A stretch of 60,938 nucleotides of DNA from NCBI GenBank assembly GCA_000701725.1, contig KL370820.1, forward strand, positions 1-60,938, read 5' to 3'. Under the pieces are notes generated by a model. That model was not told where the DNA came from, did no database searches, and worked only from the letters and a program-made list of their open reading frames with translations. Of this stretch, positions 60,409-60,938 are shown piece after piece. A program made the translations under genes and the position numbers. This DNA comes from Erysipelotrichaceae bacterium NK3D112. Its GTDB lineage: Bacteria; Bacillota_I; Bacilli_A; Erysipelotrichales; Erysipelotrichaceae. How positions within the stretch are numbered: position 1 is the stretch's first letter; the number at the start of each line of letters is the position of its first letter.

Positions 60409-60938
60409 ATGCGGGCAATAGGGATTATTTATTCAGACAATAGATCGAAAAAAAAGAATGGCAGAACTGCTCTTATACTCAGAAAAATGAGACTGGCAGT
60501 GCTGGCTTTTATAGTACTGTTAATACTTGGACCATTACCTGTATTTGCGGCGTCCGCTGGGGCTGAGCATCACAAAGATACATATGACTACTGTATGCGG
60601 GTTCACGATGTTTCAATAGGTCTTCAGGAGCTGGAAGGATTAAGCGAATCTGAAAAAGCAGCAATCGTAGAAACAACATCTGATTATATTATGTATACAT
60701 GGCGTTGGTACCTTTATTCCTGGGGAGAGCGTGTATATGATTATGTGACAGATTTCAGCCAGGTGAACTGGTCAGCGGAAGGGGTATACACAGTGACAGT
60801 ATCACTTCCGATGAAAACGCAAGGTGTAGAGAGTTATATCTCGTATTATTTAACAATTATAGATGATTTAGATCCGCCGGTAGATCCAGTCGACCCGGTA
60901 GATCCAGTCGATCCAGTCGATCCAGTCGATCCAGTCGA
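60409..60938 (+). CDS. Secreted protein with PVD repeats (partial)
   Basis: An open frame running off the right edge (176 codons so far). The signal peptide spans about 27-48 (MRLAVLAFIVLLILG, cleavage near VFA-AS) after a basic start. One domain follows with YIMYTWRWYLYSWGERVYDY, then a linker of Pro-Val-Asp repeats encoded by a 9-base tandem repeat from about 60876 to the end. AAGGA lies 8 bases ahead of ATG 60409. The N-terminal extension before the hydrophobic core (26 residues) is long; MRLAVLAF is an alternative start. Likely a wall-linked surface protein, since such linkers precede sorting signals. Confidence 0.75.
   Translation, partial: MRAIGIIYSDNRSKKKNGRTALILRKMRLAVLAFIVLLILGPLPVFAASAGAEHHKDTYDYCMRVHDVSIGLQELEGLSESEKAAIVETTSDYIMYTWRWYLYSWGERVYDYVTDFSQVNWSAEGVYTVTVSLPMKTQGVESYISYYLTIIDDLDPPVDPVDPVDPVDPVDPVDPV
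60876..60938 (+). repeat. 9-base tandem repeat (PVD coding)
   Basis: Copies of GATCCAGTC or GATCCGGTA-like units in frame, coding Asp-Pro-Val; at least six run to the window edge. Copy number may vary by slipped replication. Confidence 0.9.

Overview
The window looks like chromosome of a mid-GC Gram-positive Firmicute. The evidence is strong AGGAGG-type ribosome binding sites, lipobox lipoproteins, a class B sortase pilus locus, a zinc-ribbon S14 and the S10-spc-alpha ribosomal gene order. The overall character (UPF0210 plus ACT pair, adk directly followed by infA, no rpmD) resembles Erysipelotrichia-like lineages, but that placement is inference and needs a 16S or ribosomal-protein tree.
Layout. 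1-5.7 kb: RNA-structure-rich leader, cupin plus iron alcohol dehydrogenase pair, and a SWIM/SNF2 helicase. 5.7-6.6 kb: a decayed toxin-immunity remnant on the minus strand, fused to a DUF4417 fragment. 6.8-13.2 kb: a UvrA class II-like protein, an MFS transporter, a lipoprotein with two cystatin-like repeats, then an operon of HAD phosphatase, lipid-anchored barnase-type ribonuclease and barstar. 13.2-23.9 kb: a sortase-dependent pilus island (inactive-looking signal peptidase homologue, backbone pilin, class B sortase, small anchored protein, 2407-residue adhesin). 24.1-25.8 kb: a TetR regulator converging on a cyclase-family enzyme, and a GH1 remnant.
25.9-39.7 kb: one unbroken ribosomal superoperon from rpsJ to rplQ including secY, adk, infA, rpmJ and rpoA, with a promoter and structured leader in front and a terminator behind. 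rpmD, map and rpsD are not in it. 39.8-55.3 kb: a lipoprotein, an ACT/UPF0210 pair, a membrane-anchored sigma-like protein with an outside SH3 domain, a TetR/O-methyltransferase divergent pair, a trio resembling the Bacillus YdjG-YdjH-YdjI membrane-stress proteins, a YunG-like protein, an alpha/beta hydrolase, and an ABC exporter whose permease is fused to a CPBP protease behind a riboswitch-like attenuator.
55.4-58.4 kb: tRNA-Asn followed by a minus-strand accessory island of small toxin/immunity-type genes, several of them broken, with a DUF4417 cassette flanked by structured direct repeats. 58.4-60.9 kb: a DegT-like aminotransferase, a LytTR regulator with a degenerate receiver, and the start of a secreted protein that runs off the window in PVD repeats.
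The strongest candidates for undescribed biology are the repeat-flanked DUF4417 cassette, the riboswitch-like leader of the ABC/CPBP exporter, the transmembrane sigma-SH3 protein, the double cystatin-like lipoprotein and the surface-anchored barnase with its barstar.
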